A DNA stretch of 64,000 nt from Flavobacterium lotistagni (GCF_011392125.1 NZ_JAAJBU010000001.1:558001-622000), one strand, 5' to 3'. Positions 8,932 through 16,953 are shown, numbered from the stretch's first letter. Program-made: numbers and translations. Notes: generated from the letters alone by a model not told the origin.

Positions 8932-10074
8932 TTAATCGAATTCATTTAACCCATACAGGATTTCTTTCATTTTCGTGCCGTTGATTTCCACCGGTTTATA
9001 AGCAACCTTAAACTTCTCGATGGCTACATTAATATCGGATTTGAGCTTTTTATACTCTACCGGCAATTTCGATTCGCAAGGAATTTCGTTTTCATAACTG
9101 CTCAGAATGATGCCGAACTTTTCATAGAATTTTCCACCTTGATCAATGAAATTGTTGTATTGCGAGATGAACTGCAACAGCCTGTCAATAGGAAAATCTA
9201 GATTCACCTGCATTTTATACTGCGCCGAACCGGTGGTGGTTTTCATCTTATCTAGATAGTCTTCCATTTTCTGGGTCAAATTTTCCCAGTCGTCGTTGGT
9301 GCGGCAGTTTTCCAGCGAGGCGTTGTAACCTATCGGCTTGGTATAATCTTTAAACAACAACTCGATGTCTTGTTTGATTTTATCATTGTTGTTTTGCAGA
9401 AAAGCAGTCTCGAAGTAAATCGTGTTCAAGTCGTTTTGCATACGAAGCGAAAAATCCAGTATGCATTCCACCTTGGCGAGTTCTTTTTCTTTTTCCTCTT
9501 TAGAAAGCGACGAGGTAAGCATGCCTCCGAAGGTCTGAATGACTGAAGCGACAGGATTGGCCGCCAACAAACTCGTAAGCTCGAACGCGCTTTTCTTTTC
9601 CTTCTTGGTCGAAACCAATTCTTTGAGTTTGCCGTATTCCGGGTATTGGTTCGGGTTGGCTATTTTACTAATCTCGTTGAAAGTACGCACCGAAGCGAAA
9701 TGATGGTCGAGGCTCAAGACTTTTTCATACAGGATTTTGATAATTTGCAAACCCTTGAGGTACCGAACTTTGGCCACATCGTTGCCATTGTCTTTTTGCA
9801 ACTGCCGAATTTGATCTTGAATCAAACCCTTTTGAATCAGCAAATCAACTTTGGCTTGAAGAATGGTAACCGATTTCAGTTCGTCGTCAACAGCCTGTAA
9901 CCTGGCGTGCTCAATTTTGAACAGCCTAACATACTGCTCGTTGATGGAGTCAATAGATGCCGAGAGTTGCGCCAGAATGACATTCGGATTGGTTTCGTTG
10001 TCAGAAAAAGTAGCGAAAACGTTCGTCGCTAGCAACAAAAATAGCGTCGAGTAGAAGATTTGGGTTTTCATCAT
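8932..10074 (-). CDS. Exported, mostly helical protein of unknown function
   Basis: This 380-residue product has a signal peptide (MMKTQIFYSTLFLLLATNVFA) and is otherwise dominated by charged, heptad-like helical sequence (about 30-130, 185-230 and 250-330), suggesting coiled coils. A short Ala/Gly-rich stretch (VASVIQTFGGMLTSSLS, about 190) interrupts the helices. I do not recognise the family. Its stop is one base before the start of the T9SS-type protein gene, so the two form an operon and may form a secreted or periplasmic complex. Confidence 0.7.
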   Translation of the reverse strand: MMKTQIFYSTLFLLLATNVFATFSDNETNPNVILAQLSASIDSINEQYVRLFKIEHARLQAVDDELKSVTILQAKVDLLIQKGLIQDQIRQLQKDNGNDVAKVRYLKGLQIIKILYEKVLSLDHHFASVRTFNEISKIANPNQYPEYGKLKELVSTKKEKKSAFELTSLLAANPVASVIQTFGGMLTSSLSKEEKEKELAKVECILDFSLRMQNDLNTIYFETAFLQNNNDKIKQDIELLFKDYTKPIGYNASLENCRTNDDWENLTQKMEDYLDKMKTTTGSAQYKMQVNLDFPIDRLLQFISQYNNFIDQGGKFYEKFGIILSSYENEIPCESKLPVEYKKLKSDINVAIEKFKVAYKPVEINGTKMKEILYGLNEFD

Positions 10075-10193
10075 CCGTAGGGTTGAGTGGCGTGTACATT
10101 TTTAATAGGTTCATGGCGTGTAAATCGATATGGATAATAAAAAGCGAAAAAAACAACCTGTCTAATGAAAGTGAAATAATAGCGTTTGCAATA

Positions 10194-11318
10194 TTATGGA
10201 TGTGCTGGAATAACTTCTAAATCCAAAGTACTCCAATCGTCGGTTTTGTTTACTAAATCTTGCCACTCACATAGGTTCTCTTGAGTTACCTTTTGCCCAT
10301 TGACACTGACAATTTGATCGCCAAGTTGGTATTTGTTCTGTGATTTTTCTTTAACTGATACCACCAGTTTATTCTCGTATACTTTGGCGTAGTAGGTTAC
10401 TTTTCGGCTCAATTGGCTCTCAATAGGATTTTGATTACGTTTGATGTAAACCTTATTGTGTTGGTAATCAATTAGCCAATCAAAAGCTTTGATGAAATTG
10501 ATGCCGATGTTTTGGGCTTTGATCGATGAGGAAACCGAGAGTCTGGTCAATCCTTTTTCACCGGATATTTCGTAGGGTACAGTTTCGTATAACTGATCTA
10601 TGCTTTTACCAGCATTATTTATAGTCGAATATATCGCACCTTCAAATGTTTTTGAAGGATATTGGGAAAAATCCAGTTGATTCGAAAATGGAAAAATGAT
10701 ACTCCCTGAGTAGCCCGTATCTAGCTTAAACTTATGTTCTTTACCATCGATTTTTAAGAATACAAATATTTGATTTCTATTGCACTCAGACTTAATCAAT
10801 TTGTAAGAGTCAATATCTGATTTGCTTTTAATTTCGCTCGCTCTGATATTACAGATTCTTTGATTTGTAAAATCTAAAAACACGCCAAAGTCATTCTGAA
10901 AAAAAGCATCCAGCCCAACAATGCCTTTAAACAACAAGCCTTTAGAGCAAGCACTTTGGGGCATCTGAGAAAATAAAACCAATTTATTCTCACTCTCAAA
11001 AATCGTTGACTGTAGTTTGACTGTTAATAATTTATTTTGGCTCTTTTTTCGATCAGCTCCAACATGACTGCCAAACCTCGCTATCTTTTTTTTGCTGAAC
11101 TCAGGAATTGCATTCGAGTCATTTACCACAGAGGTTGTAGCACCCGAATCAAAAACAAAGGATTGCTTTTTATTCTCTAATTCGACTTCGAAAACAGGAA
11201 TTCCTTTGGACGAAATGTCAATACACTCTTCCTTTAGAACAATTTTCTCATTCATCACATATTTTACTGCGGTGCATGAAGCCAGCAAAGCAAAAAATAA
11301 AACCAAAACTACTTTCAT
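10194..11318 (-). CDS. Retropepsin-like aspartyl protease lipoprotein with C-terminal PDZ domain
   Basis: The chosen start at 11318 gives a 374-residue protein with a lipoprotein signal ending LLAS-C15. A start further upstream would place 48 unrelated residues before it. Two aspartyl-protease half-sites are visible, D57-SGATTSVV and D200-TGYSGSII, the second in a duplicated half, so a single chain could form a complete pepsin/retropepsin-like site. Residues of about 310-365 form a PDZ domain (QLGDQIVSVNGQKV). It should be anchored on the outer envelope, facing the periplasm or outside. It follows the small Cys-tail secreted protein gene after 56 bp that contain a hairpin. The substrate is unknown; the neighbouring secreted protein is an obvious candidate. 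Confidence 0.85.
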   Translation of the reverse strand: MKVVLVLFFALLASCTAVKYVMNEKIVLKEECIDISSKGIPVFEVELENKKQSFVFDSGATTSVVNDSNAIPEFSKKKIARFGSHVGADRKKSQNKLLTVKLQSTIFESENKLVLFSQMPQSACSKGLLFKGIVGLDAFFQNDFGVFLDFTNQRICNIRASEIKSKSDIDSYKLIKSECNRNQIFVFLKIDGKEHKFKLDTGYSGSIIFPFSNQLDFSQYPSKTFEGAIYSTINNAGKSIDQLYETVPYEISGEKGLTRLSVSSSIKAQNIGINFIKAFDWLIDYQHNKVYIKRNQNPIESQLSRKVTYYAKVYENKLVVSVKEKSQNKYQLGDQIVSVNGQKVTQENLCEWQDLVNKTDDWSTLDLEVIPAHP

Positions 11319-11336
11319 ACGTTGACAAGTTGATGA

Positions 11337-11366
11337 AGCAGCCTGAAAAATAAATCCCAGGCTGCT
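11337..11366 (-). other. Intercistronic hairpin between secreted peptide and protease genes
   Basis: AGCAGCCTG (11337-11345) and CAGGCTGCT (11358-11366) pair perfectly over 9 bp around a 12-nt loop. On the transcript it begins eight bases after the stop of the small secreted protein gene. No T-tract follows the stem, so it is not a canonical terminator. It could protect the upstream mRNA segment from 3' exonucleases or reduce read-through, giving more of the small protein than of the protease. Confidence 0.6.
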
Positions 11367-11374
11367 GTCCTTTT

Positions 11375-11818
11375 TTAAGGCATATCTTGTATTACTGGTC
11401 CTCCACAAGGCACTATTTCGCATATCAAATCGACAACTAATTTGATCAAACACATCCAGCAAAATCTATTCTGATTGTTTAAGGTAGCTCCTTGTAAGGC
11501 TTTTAAGCCTCCTTTGCTACTTAATAGTGCCAAATTAATCATGGATTTTCCGTCATAAGTCTTCAACACGGTTTCCGAATTCGCCCCAGTCGATAAATAA
11601 TTAAAAATATCACTTAAGAACTTTTCCTCTTCTTTCGCTGGAACTGTAGTGCCGATTTGGTTCTTTAACCACTCTTGATAAGACATTCCTTTAGTGTAAG
11701 TTCCTTTAGCGGCTGCCACGGCGACAGTCATAGCTGATTTAGTGTAACTGCCATTTTGTGCGTTGGCAACCAATCCGAATAAAAATGAGGCAATTAATGT
11801 AAAAAATAATTTTTTCAT
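11375..11818 (-). CDS. Small secreted protein with cysteine-rich hydrophobic C-terminal tail
   Basis: This 147-residue protein has a signal peptide (MKKLFFTLIASFLFGLVANAQ). The middle part is Ala/Lys/Ser-rich and soluble-looking. All four cysteines (C120, C123, C133, C138) fall in the last 28 residues, spaced C-x2-C-x9-C-x4-C in a hydrophobic segment ending in CGGPVIQDMP. A KGG motif at 102-104 lies before that tail. I do not recognise the family. The layout, soluble pro-region plus compact Cys tail and an adjacent surface protease, would fit a processed secreted peptide, a protease substrate or an adhesive; this is inference. The surroundings are visibly more AT-rich than the flanking metabolic genes. 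Confidence 0.72.
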   Translation of the reverse strand: MKKLFFTLIASFLFGLVANAQNGSYTKSAMTVAVAAAKGTYTKGMSYQEWLKNQIGTTVPAKEEEKFLSDIFNYLSTGANSETVLKTYDGKSMINLALLSSKGGLKALQGATLNNQNRFCWMCLIKLVVDLICEIVPCGGPVIQDMP

Positions 11819-12043
11819 GGCTAATAAAAATTTTAATGTTAAATAAAAATTGAGTTTTAATAAGATCGCGAATCTTGTAGGGTAAAGCTACTTTGCAAAA
11901 ACCAAAACGCGCGGCAGATTTTCTGTAACTAATGTTAAATTAATCGCGAGCAAGTTGCTATATGCACCCAAAGAATTAATCTGTGGATGCTGTAAAACAT
12001 CTTTGGGCAGATTTTCATATCTTGCCTGCTCTGAAATTCATCT

Positions 12044-12769
12044 ATGAGAACACTAGTCATTGGCGATATTCACGGTGGTTTACGGGCTTTGCACCAAGTG
12101 TTTGAACGTGCCAAAGTAACCCCAGAAGACTTGCTTATTTTTTTGGGAGATTATGTGGATGGTTGGAGCCAGTCGCCGCAAGTATTGGATTTTCTGATTT
12201 CCTTACAACAAACCCACTGTTGTATTTTCATGCGCGGGAACCACGACCAACTGCTCTGTGATTGGCTGCGTGAAAGTAAAGACAATCGGCTGTGGCACCA
12301 ACACGGTGGCGAATCGACGATTATGGCCTACACCAAAGTTACCGCCGCAGACAAACAAAAGCACATTCGATTTCTTGAGTCATTGCAAGACTATTATCTC
12401 GATGATCAGAACCGTTTGTTTGTGCATGCCGGATTCACCAATATGAATGGCGTGGAGTTCGAATATTTTCCGAGAATGTTCTATTGGGAACGAACGCTTT
12501 GGGAAACCGCGATGTCATTCGATAAAAATCTAGACTACGATTCGCCGCGTTATCCTCGAAGGCTAAAAGTTTATGAAGAAATATACATAGGCCATACGCC
12601 GGTAACCCAAATTGGACGAAAAGTGCCTACGCAAATGGCCAACGTTTGGAACATTGACACCGGAGCCGCTTTCAAAGGTAAGCTTAGTATTCTTGATGTT
12701 GAAAGTAAGGAGTTCTGGCAAAGCGACGCACTACCCGACTTATACCCTAATGAAAAAGGTCGAAATTAA
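12044..12769 (+). CDS. Metallophosphoesterase (ser/thr protein phosphatase type)
   Basis: A 241-residue cytoplasmic calcineurin-like phosphoesterase. The metal-binding motifs are in order: GDIHG at 7-11, GDYVDG at 35-40, RGNHD at 64-68, then VHAGF and IGHTP with the downstream histidines. This resembles the PP1/lambda-phosphatase-like bacterial branch (PrpA/ApaH relatives). The substrate could be phosphoproteins or dinucleoside polyphosphates and is not decidable here. It precedes the outer-membrane protein gene by 43 bp, so read-through is possible. TATCTTGC, a variant -7 box, lies at about 12017-12024. Confidence 0.9.
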   Translation: MRTLVIGDIHGGLRALHQVFERAKVTPEDLLIFLGDYVDGWSQSPQVLDFLISLQQTHCCIFMRGNHDQLLCDWLRESKDNRLWHQHGGESTIMAYTKVTAADKQKHIRFLESLQDYYLDDQNRLFVHAGFTNMNGVEFEYFPRMFYWERTLWETAMSFDKNLDYDSPRYPRRLKVYEEIYIGHTPVTQIGRKVPTQMANVWNIDTGAAFKGKLSILDVESKEFWQSDALPDLYPNEKGRN

Positions 12770-12812
12770 ACCGAACTTACTATCTTTGGCCTAAATTTAA
12801 TTCCATATAGCC

Positions 12813-13307
12813 ATGAGAAAAATTATTACGGTATTATTATTAGGTTCATTTTCACTACTGAGCGCACAAGCATACAAAGGCAAAGGCGATATTAAAGGTC
12901 AAGTGGGAGCGAACCTGCAAGACCACGGAACCGGGATTTTCTTTTCCGGTGATTACGGTGTAGGCGAAAATATGTCGTTCGGGTTTACAACCAATTATCT
13001 GTTGAGTACTCGAGAAATTGAAGGGGAAAAAGCAGATTTTGGTGATCGTTTCGATTTGAAAGTTCGATTCAACGCCAATTTGGGCAATGTGTTTCAACTC
13101 GATAAAAAAATGGACATCTATCCAGGTCTTAATTTAGGATTGCGTAATTTCGGCGGGCATTTGGGTTTCCGTTATTTCTTTACTGACGGATTCGGATTGT
13201 TCTCAGAAGCTGGTATCCCGATTGCGAAATACGATTCAGACGTTTACGGATTTGACCATTACAACAATCAGTTTGTGTTCAATATTGGGGCGAGTTTCAA
13301 TTTGTAA
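12813..13307 (+). CDS. Small outer-membrane beta-barrel-like protein
   Basis: This 164-residue protein has a signal peptide ending near SAQA and then alternating hydrophobic/polar strands rich in Gly and aromatic residues (GTGIFFSGDYGVGENMSFGF, and later LNLGLRNFGGHLGFRYFF), ending in FNIGASFNL. This is the look of an eight-stranded barrel of about 15 kDa. It resembles Flavobacteriaceae-restricted proteins annotated only as DUFs; I believe DUF6646 but cannot confirm. It is followed by a strong terminator. Confidence 0.75.
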   Translation: MRKIITVLLLGSFSLLSAQAYKGKGDIKGQVGANLQDHGTGIFFSGDYGVGENMSFGFTTNYLLSTREIEGEKADFGDRFDLKVRFNANLGNVFQLDKKMDIYPGLNLGLRNFGGHLGFRYFFTDGFGLFSEAGIPIAKYDSDVYGFDHYNNQFVFNIGASFNL

Positions 13308-13330
13308 AAACAATTCAATAAAAAGAAAAA

Positions 13331-13356
13331 GCGGCCTGTAATAGGCCGCTTTTTTT
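13331..13356. terminator. Bidirectional rho-independent terminator
   Basis: GCGGCCT (13331-13337) pairs with AGGCCGC (13343-13349) around GTAAT, followed by seven T on the plus strand and preceded by an A-rich run that gives a T-tract on the minus strand. It lies between the convergent outer-membrane protein and aldehyde dehydrogenase genes and can serve both. Confidence 0.9.
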
Positions 13357-13398
13357 ATGGAAAAAATTCAGAATTAAATTCGTGCCATTCGTGTTCGT

Positions 13399-14955
13399 TT
13401 ACAAATCAAACTTGATGCCCTGAGCCAACGGCAAATTAGTAGTGTAATTGATGGTGTTGGTTTGTCTTCTCATATAGATTTTCCAAGCATCAGAACCTGA
13501 TTCACGTCCGCCGCCAGTTTCTTTTTCCCCGCCGAAAGCACCTCCAATTTCAGCTCCGGAAGTTCCTATATTGACATTTGCAATTCCGCAATCTGAACCG
13601 GCAACTGACAAGAACTTCTCGGCCTCACGCAAGTTATTGGTCATGATTGCAGAAGATAAGCCTTGGGCTACCCCGTTTTGCAATTCGATGGCATTTTCCA
13701 CTTCGCCTGAATATTTCAACAAGTACAAGACAGGGGCGAAAGTTTCGTGCTGCACGATTTCAAATGAATTTTGAGCTTCTGCAATGGCCGGTTTGACATA
13801 GCAACCACTTTCGTATCCTTCGCCAGTAAGCACGCCTCCTTCTACCAATATTTTCCCACCTTCGGCTACTACTTTTTCTAATGCTTTATTATACATTTCA
13901 ACTGCGTGTTTGTCAATCAGCGGGCCGACATGGTTGTTCTGGTCTAGCGGATTTCCGATGCGCAATTGTTTGTAAGCACCTACGATGGCGTCTTTCACTT
14001 TATCGTAAATACTCTCGTGGATAATCAATCGGCGTGTAGAGGTACATCTTTGACCGGCTGTTCCGACAGCTCCGAAAACAGCGCCAATCACGGTCATTTT
14101 GATATCGGCATCTGGAGTAACGATAATGGCATTGTTTCCTCCGAGTTCTAATAATGATTTTCCTAAACGGGCAGCCACTGCTTGCGCTACGATTTTACCC
14201 ATTCGGGTAGAACCTGTGGCTGAAACCAACGGAATTCTAGTGTCGGCCGTCATGAGTTCACCGATTTTGTAATCCCCATTGACCAAACATGATATTCCTT
14301 CAGGCAAATTATTCTCTTTTAAAACTTCGGCGATGATGTTTTGACAAGCAATGCCGCAAAGTGGGGTTTTTTCGGATGGTTTCCAGATGCAAACATCGCC
14401 TGCAATCCAAGCCAAGGCCGTATTCCAAGACCAAACGGCTACAGGGAAATTGAATGCTGAAATAATCCCGACTACACCTAACGGATGATATTGCTCGTAC
14501 ATTCTGTGCCCAGGACGTTCTGAATGCATTGTCAGCCCGTGCAATTGGCGCGATAATCCTACGGCAAAATCGCAGATGTCGATCATTTCCTGAACTTCTC
14601 CGTATCCTTCTTGTAGGGATTTACCCATTTCGTAGGAAACCAGTTTGCCCAGCGATTCTTTGTGCTTGCGAAGTTTCTCTCCGAACTGGCGCACAATCTC
14701 GCCGCGTTGTGGTGCGGGCATGAGTCGGAACGTTTTGAAAGCTTCGGTGGCTGCTTGCATGGCTTTTTCGTAATCAGCTGCGGTAGAAATCCTCACCGAG
14801 CCTATCAATTGACCGTCAACCGGTGAATAAGATTCGAGGATTTCGCCAGAAGCAAAGTTGTTTTGTCCGGTAGAAGTGCCTTCGTTCAAGGACTTCACTC
14901 CAAGTTGGGCTAAAGCTTCGGTCATGCCGAATTGTTCTGCTATTGTTGTGGTCAT
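13399..14955 (-). CDS. Aldehyde dehydrogenase, ALDH7 / piperideine-6-carboxylate dehydrogenase type
   Basis: A 518-residue NAD-dependent aldehyde dehydrogenase. The catalytic residues are visible: N169 (AFNF), K192 (WKPSEKT), E270 (LELGG) and nucleophile C304 in GTAGQRCTSTRR. That motif and the ENNLPEG segment are typical of ALDH7 (antiquitin, aminoadipate semialdehyde dehydrogenase, AmaB/Pcd), so lysine degradation is the most likely pathway. The gene downstream of 3-hydroxyanthranilate dioxygenase might suggest a role with aminomuconate semialdehyde, but the family match points away from that. A structured repeat lies in the 223-bp upstream spacer, and a consensus -7 box precedes the gene. 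Confidence 0.93.
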   Translation of the reverse strand: MTTTIAEQFGMTEALAQLGVKSLNEGTSTGQNNFASGEILESYSPVDGQLIGSVRISTAADYEKAMQAATEAFKTFRLMPAPQRGEIVRQFGEKLRKHKESLGKLVSYEMGKSLQEGYGEVQEMIDICDFAVGLSRQLHGLTMHSERPGHRMYEQYHPLGVVGIISAFNFPVAVWSWNTALAWIAGDVCIWKPSEKTPLCGIACQNIIAEVLKENNLPEGISCLVNGDYKIGELMTADTRIPLVSATGSTRMGKIVAQAVAARLGKSLLELGGNNAIIVTPDADIKMTVIGAVFGAVGTAGQRCTSTRRLIIHESIYDKVKDAIVGAYKQLRIGNPLDQNNHVGPLIDKHAVEMYNKALEKVVAEGGKILVEGGVLTGEGYESGCYVKPAIAEAQNSFEIVQHETFAPVLYLLKYSGEVENAIELQNGVAQGLSSAIMTNNLREAEKFLSVAGSDCGIANVNIGTSGAEIGGAFGGEKETGGGRESGSDAWKIYMRRQTNTINYTTNLPLAQGIKFDL

Positions 14956-14990
14956 AATTTATTTTTTTCTAATTACATCGATTTCGGTCG

Positions 14991-14998
14991 CAAAAGTA
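14991..14998 (-). promoter_or_regulatory. Putative -7 box of the aldehyde dehydrogenase gene
   Basis: On the minus strand the sequence reads TACTTTTG, an exact match to the Bacteroidota -7 consensus TAnnTTTG, 36 nt upstream of the ATG. A -33 TTG at the usual spacing is not evident. Its presence suggests the gene has its own promoter rather than depending on read-through from the dioxygenase. Confidence 0.6.
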
Positions 14999-15050
14999 AA
15001 TAATAATTGACTATGATTGATTTTTAGTTAATAATTCGTTGGGCAACGGC

Positions 15051-15140
15051 AGCCCTAGCCCTGATGGCAGCGGCATCCTTTTGCGGTGCGTCAGCTGAGC
15101 GAAAGATATAGCGGACAGCAGGTTCCCGGCTCCTAAAAAA
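15051..15140 (+). ncRNA. Structured intergenic element, Flavo-1-like, copy 1
   Basis: The plus strand folds as an outer stem CCTG (15060-15063)/CAGG (15119-15122), a conserved purine-rich internal loop (ATGGCAGCGGCATC on the 5' side, ATATAGCGGACAG on the 3' side) and an inner stem CTTTTGC (15078-15084)/GCGAAAG (15099-15105) containing one T-G pair. AGC/GCT (57-59 with 129-131) adds a basal stem. A second copy at 38351-38457 keeps the loop but changes the stems with compensation. The T-G pair would be A-C on the other strand, supporting plus orientation, antisense to the flanking genes. I think this is the Rfam candidate Flavo-1 RNA, from memory. Function is unknown. Confidence 0.6.
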
Positions 15141-15178
15141 GCAAAGATTGCCACAGATTAAATCCTGTTAAAGTGCGT

Positions 15179-15709
15179 TTATTTGATATACTTCGGATCG
15201 GTTGCCATGACGGTGCCACATTGCTCGCAAGTTCGAAGTTGTTCCGAGTTGTAAAAATGTTCGTAGTGAGGCAGGAAATCCTGCTCAATATCGTGTAATT
15301 CAAAATAAACCTCGTGGAGTTTGTGGTTGCAATTTTCGCAAAACCACAGCAGCCCGTCTGTAAAGCCTTTACCTGCTCGTTTGCGTTCGATGACCAAGCC
15401 GATTGAATTTTCTCCGCGCACCGGTGAATGCGGTGTTTTGGCTGGATGCAAGTACATATCGCCTGCGCTGAGTTCCATTTCCTTTCGCTGGCCGTTTTCT
15501 TGAACTATGACTTTGATGGTACCTTCGAGTTGGTAAAAAAGCTCTTCGGTTTCATTGTAATGATAGTCTTTTCTGGCGTTCGGGCCCGCGACTACCATGA
15601 CGATATAATCTTCCGAGTCGGTATAAATGCTTTTGTTGCCCACCGGTGGTTGGAGTAAATGACGGTTTTGATCGATCCAGCGGTTCAGGTTGAAAGGTTT
15701 CTGAGCCAT
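15179..15709 (-). CDS. nbaC: 3-hydroxyanthranilate 3,4-dioxygenase
   Basis: A 176-residue cupin dioxygenase that opens the ring of 3-hydroxyanthranilate in the kynurenine branch of tryptophan degradation, leading to quinolinate or to 2-aminomuconate. Metal ligands H50, E56 and H94 and substrate-contacting R46 and R98 align, shifted by one, with the residues known from the Cupriavidus enzyme. The second, rubredoxin-like metal site is present as C124-x2-C127 and C161-x2-C164. No other kynurenine-pathway gene is in the window. The spacer to the nuclease gene upstream holds a terminator, so it probably has its own promoter. Confidence 0.96.
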   Translation of the reverse strand: MAQKPFNLNRWIDQNRHLLQPPVGNKSIYTDSEDYIVMVVAGPNARKDYHYNETEELFYQLEGTIKVIVQENGQRKEMELSAGDMYLHPAKTPHSPVRGENSIGLVIERKRAGKGFTDGLLWFCENCNHKLHEVYFELHDIEQDFLPHYEHFYNSEQLRTCEQCGTVMATDPKYIK

Positions 15710-15727
15710 GACTAAATTGTTTTTGAT

Positions 15728-15755
15728 AAAAAAGGATAGTGCCCGACTATCCTTT
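15728..15755 (-). terminator. Rho-independent terminator of the EEP nuclease gene
   Basis: On the minus strand AAAGGATAGT and ACTATCCTTT pair over 10 bp around CGGGC, followed by six T. It lies 9 bp past the stop of the nuclease/phosphatase gene and just before the dioxygenase gene. Confidence 0.88.
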
Positions 15756-15763
15756 GTATAAAT

Positions 15764-16876
15764 TTATTTTGCTTCCTTAATTAGGTATATGTACACCGGA
15801 AAGTGGTCGCTGAAACCAATTTCGTTGGCGCCATGCCGCAGCGGATAGCCTTTGTATTGGCCCACTTTGGTAATCATGTAGGGTTTATTGTATATGCCGG
15901 CTTTCCAATAACGGAATGAAGAATAATCTGGCTTGATAAGGGTTTCAGAAACCATAATTTGATCAAAGATATCACCTGCATCACGATAGAACAAAGTGCA
16001 ATGCCCGTCTTTGGCCATTTGTTCGAACGGATTATAAACCCCGAATTCTTTAACTTGCTCTTTTTTAAGTTTGGCTCCGATGCCTTCCTTGACGCTTTTG
16101 TTGTAAGTACCGTCGTTCAAATCACCCATGGCAATAATTTTGGCATTCGGGTTGACTTTATAGATGGAATCCATGACTTTTCGGGCTAAGCGTCCGGCTG
16201 CTTCGCGGAAAGGACTACTTTTTTTCTCACCGCCCGAACGTGATGGCCAGTGATTGACCATGATGTTGACTTCTTCACCATCCAGAAAACCTGTTACCAA
16301 CAGAATATCTCGCGTGTAAACTCTATCGCCGGTTTTGACCTCGATTTTGTCTTTGTCAAGTTTGTCTTCGTCGGTTTCTTTGTCTTTTTCTTTTTCTTCT
16401 GTTTTATAAATCAGCAACGGAATATTGACCGAACTAGTGGGTTTAAAGTGTTTCTTCTGATACAATAACGCCACATCGATACCTCGTTTGTCCGGCGAAT
16501 CATAGTGTACGATGCCGTAATCGTTTACCGCCAGTTTGGGCTGCTTGACTAAATCTTCTAAAACGCCACGGTTTTCGATTTCGCAGCCGCCAATAATTAC
16601 TGGTGAATTTGTGGTGTTTTCTCCGGTTCCGATTTCAGAAAGCACGCGAGCCAAATTCTCGAGTTTTTGGTGGTACTTCTTCGAGGTCCAGTTTTGGGCT
16701 CCATTGGGCAACCATTCTTCGTCGTTGTTGGCTTGGTTAATCGTGTCAAAAAGGTTTTCGAAATTATAGAACGCTACGGTGTTAATGACGTATTTCTTTG
16801 CTTTCTTTTCCTGAGCTTGGACTCCGCCGAAGGTTAAACTCAGCACAAATAGGGCAATTAAGTTGCTCACTCTCAT
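15764..16876 (-). CDS. Secreted endonuclease/exonuclease/phosphatase-fold (EEP) protein
   Basis: A 370-residue exported hydrolase of the DNase I-like EEP superfamily. After the signal peptide (cleavage near VQA) come FYNFENLFDT, the GGCEIENRGVLEDL metal-binding segment (catalytic Glu in EIENR), VNHWPSRSGG with the active-site His, IAMGDLNDGTYN (the GDLND motif) and finally FSDHFPVYI with the terminal SDH motif. A charged Lys/Glu/Asp insert lies near residues 175-195. Substrates of such exported enzymes include extracellular DNA and phosphoesters. It is divergent from a TonB-dependent receptor operon with promoter boxes only 20 bp apart, which suggests joint regulation in nucleic-acid or phosphate acquisition. 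Confidence 0.92.
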   Translation of the reverse strand: MRVSNLIALFVLSLTFGGVQAQEKKAKKYVINTVAFYNFENLFDTINQANNDEEWLPNGAQNWTSKKYHQKLENLARVLSEIGTGENTTNSPVIIGGCEIENRGVLEDLVKQPKLAVNDYGIVHYDSPDKRGIDVALLYQKKHFKPTSSVNIPLLIYKTEEKEKDKETDEDKLDKDKIEVKTGDRVYTRDILLVTGFLDGEEVNIMVNHWPSRSGGEKKSSPFREAAGRLARKVMDSIYKVNPNAKIIAMGDLNDGTYNKSVKEGIGAKLKKEQVKEFGVYNPFEQMAKDGHCTLFYRDAGDIFDQIMVSETLIKPDYSSFRYWKAGIYNKPYMITKVGQYKGYPLRHGANEIGFSDHFPVYIYLIKEAK

Positions 16877-16925
16877 TGTTTGATAGGTATTAATTTAAGG
16901 TAACCAGAAGGATAAATTTAGCAGC

Positions 16926-16933
16926 CAAAAGTA
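16926..16933 (-). promoter_or_regulatory. Putative -7 box of the EEP nuclease gene
   Basis: The minus strand reads TACTTTTG, matching TAnnTTTG, about 50 nt upstream of the start codon. It is 20 bp from the opposite-facing box of the receptor operon, so polymerase binding at the two sites would probably interfere or be coordinated. Confidence 0.6.
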
Positions 16934-16953
16934 TGTAATATTATTAAAAGATG

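Noticed and set aside
10089-10122. GGCGTGTA direct repeat (10089-10096 and 10115-10122) upstream of the helical exported protein
   Set aside because: Only eight bases, with no symmetry or promoter context that would support an operator.
11319-11462. Upstream extension of the aspartyl protease by 48 residues
   Set aside because: The extension overlaps the small secreted protein gene and would bury the lipoprotein signal that begins at 11318.
11494-11510. KGG in the small secreted protein as a double-glycine leader cleavage site
   Set aside because: The protein has a standard Sec signal peptide, and the residues before GG do not fit the usual double-glycine leader pattern.
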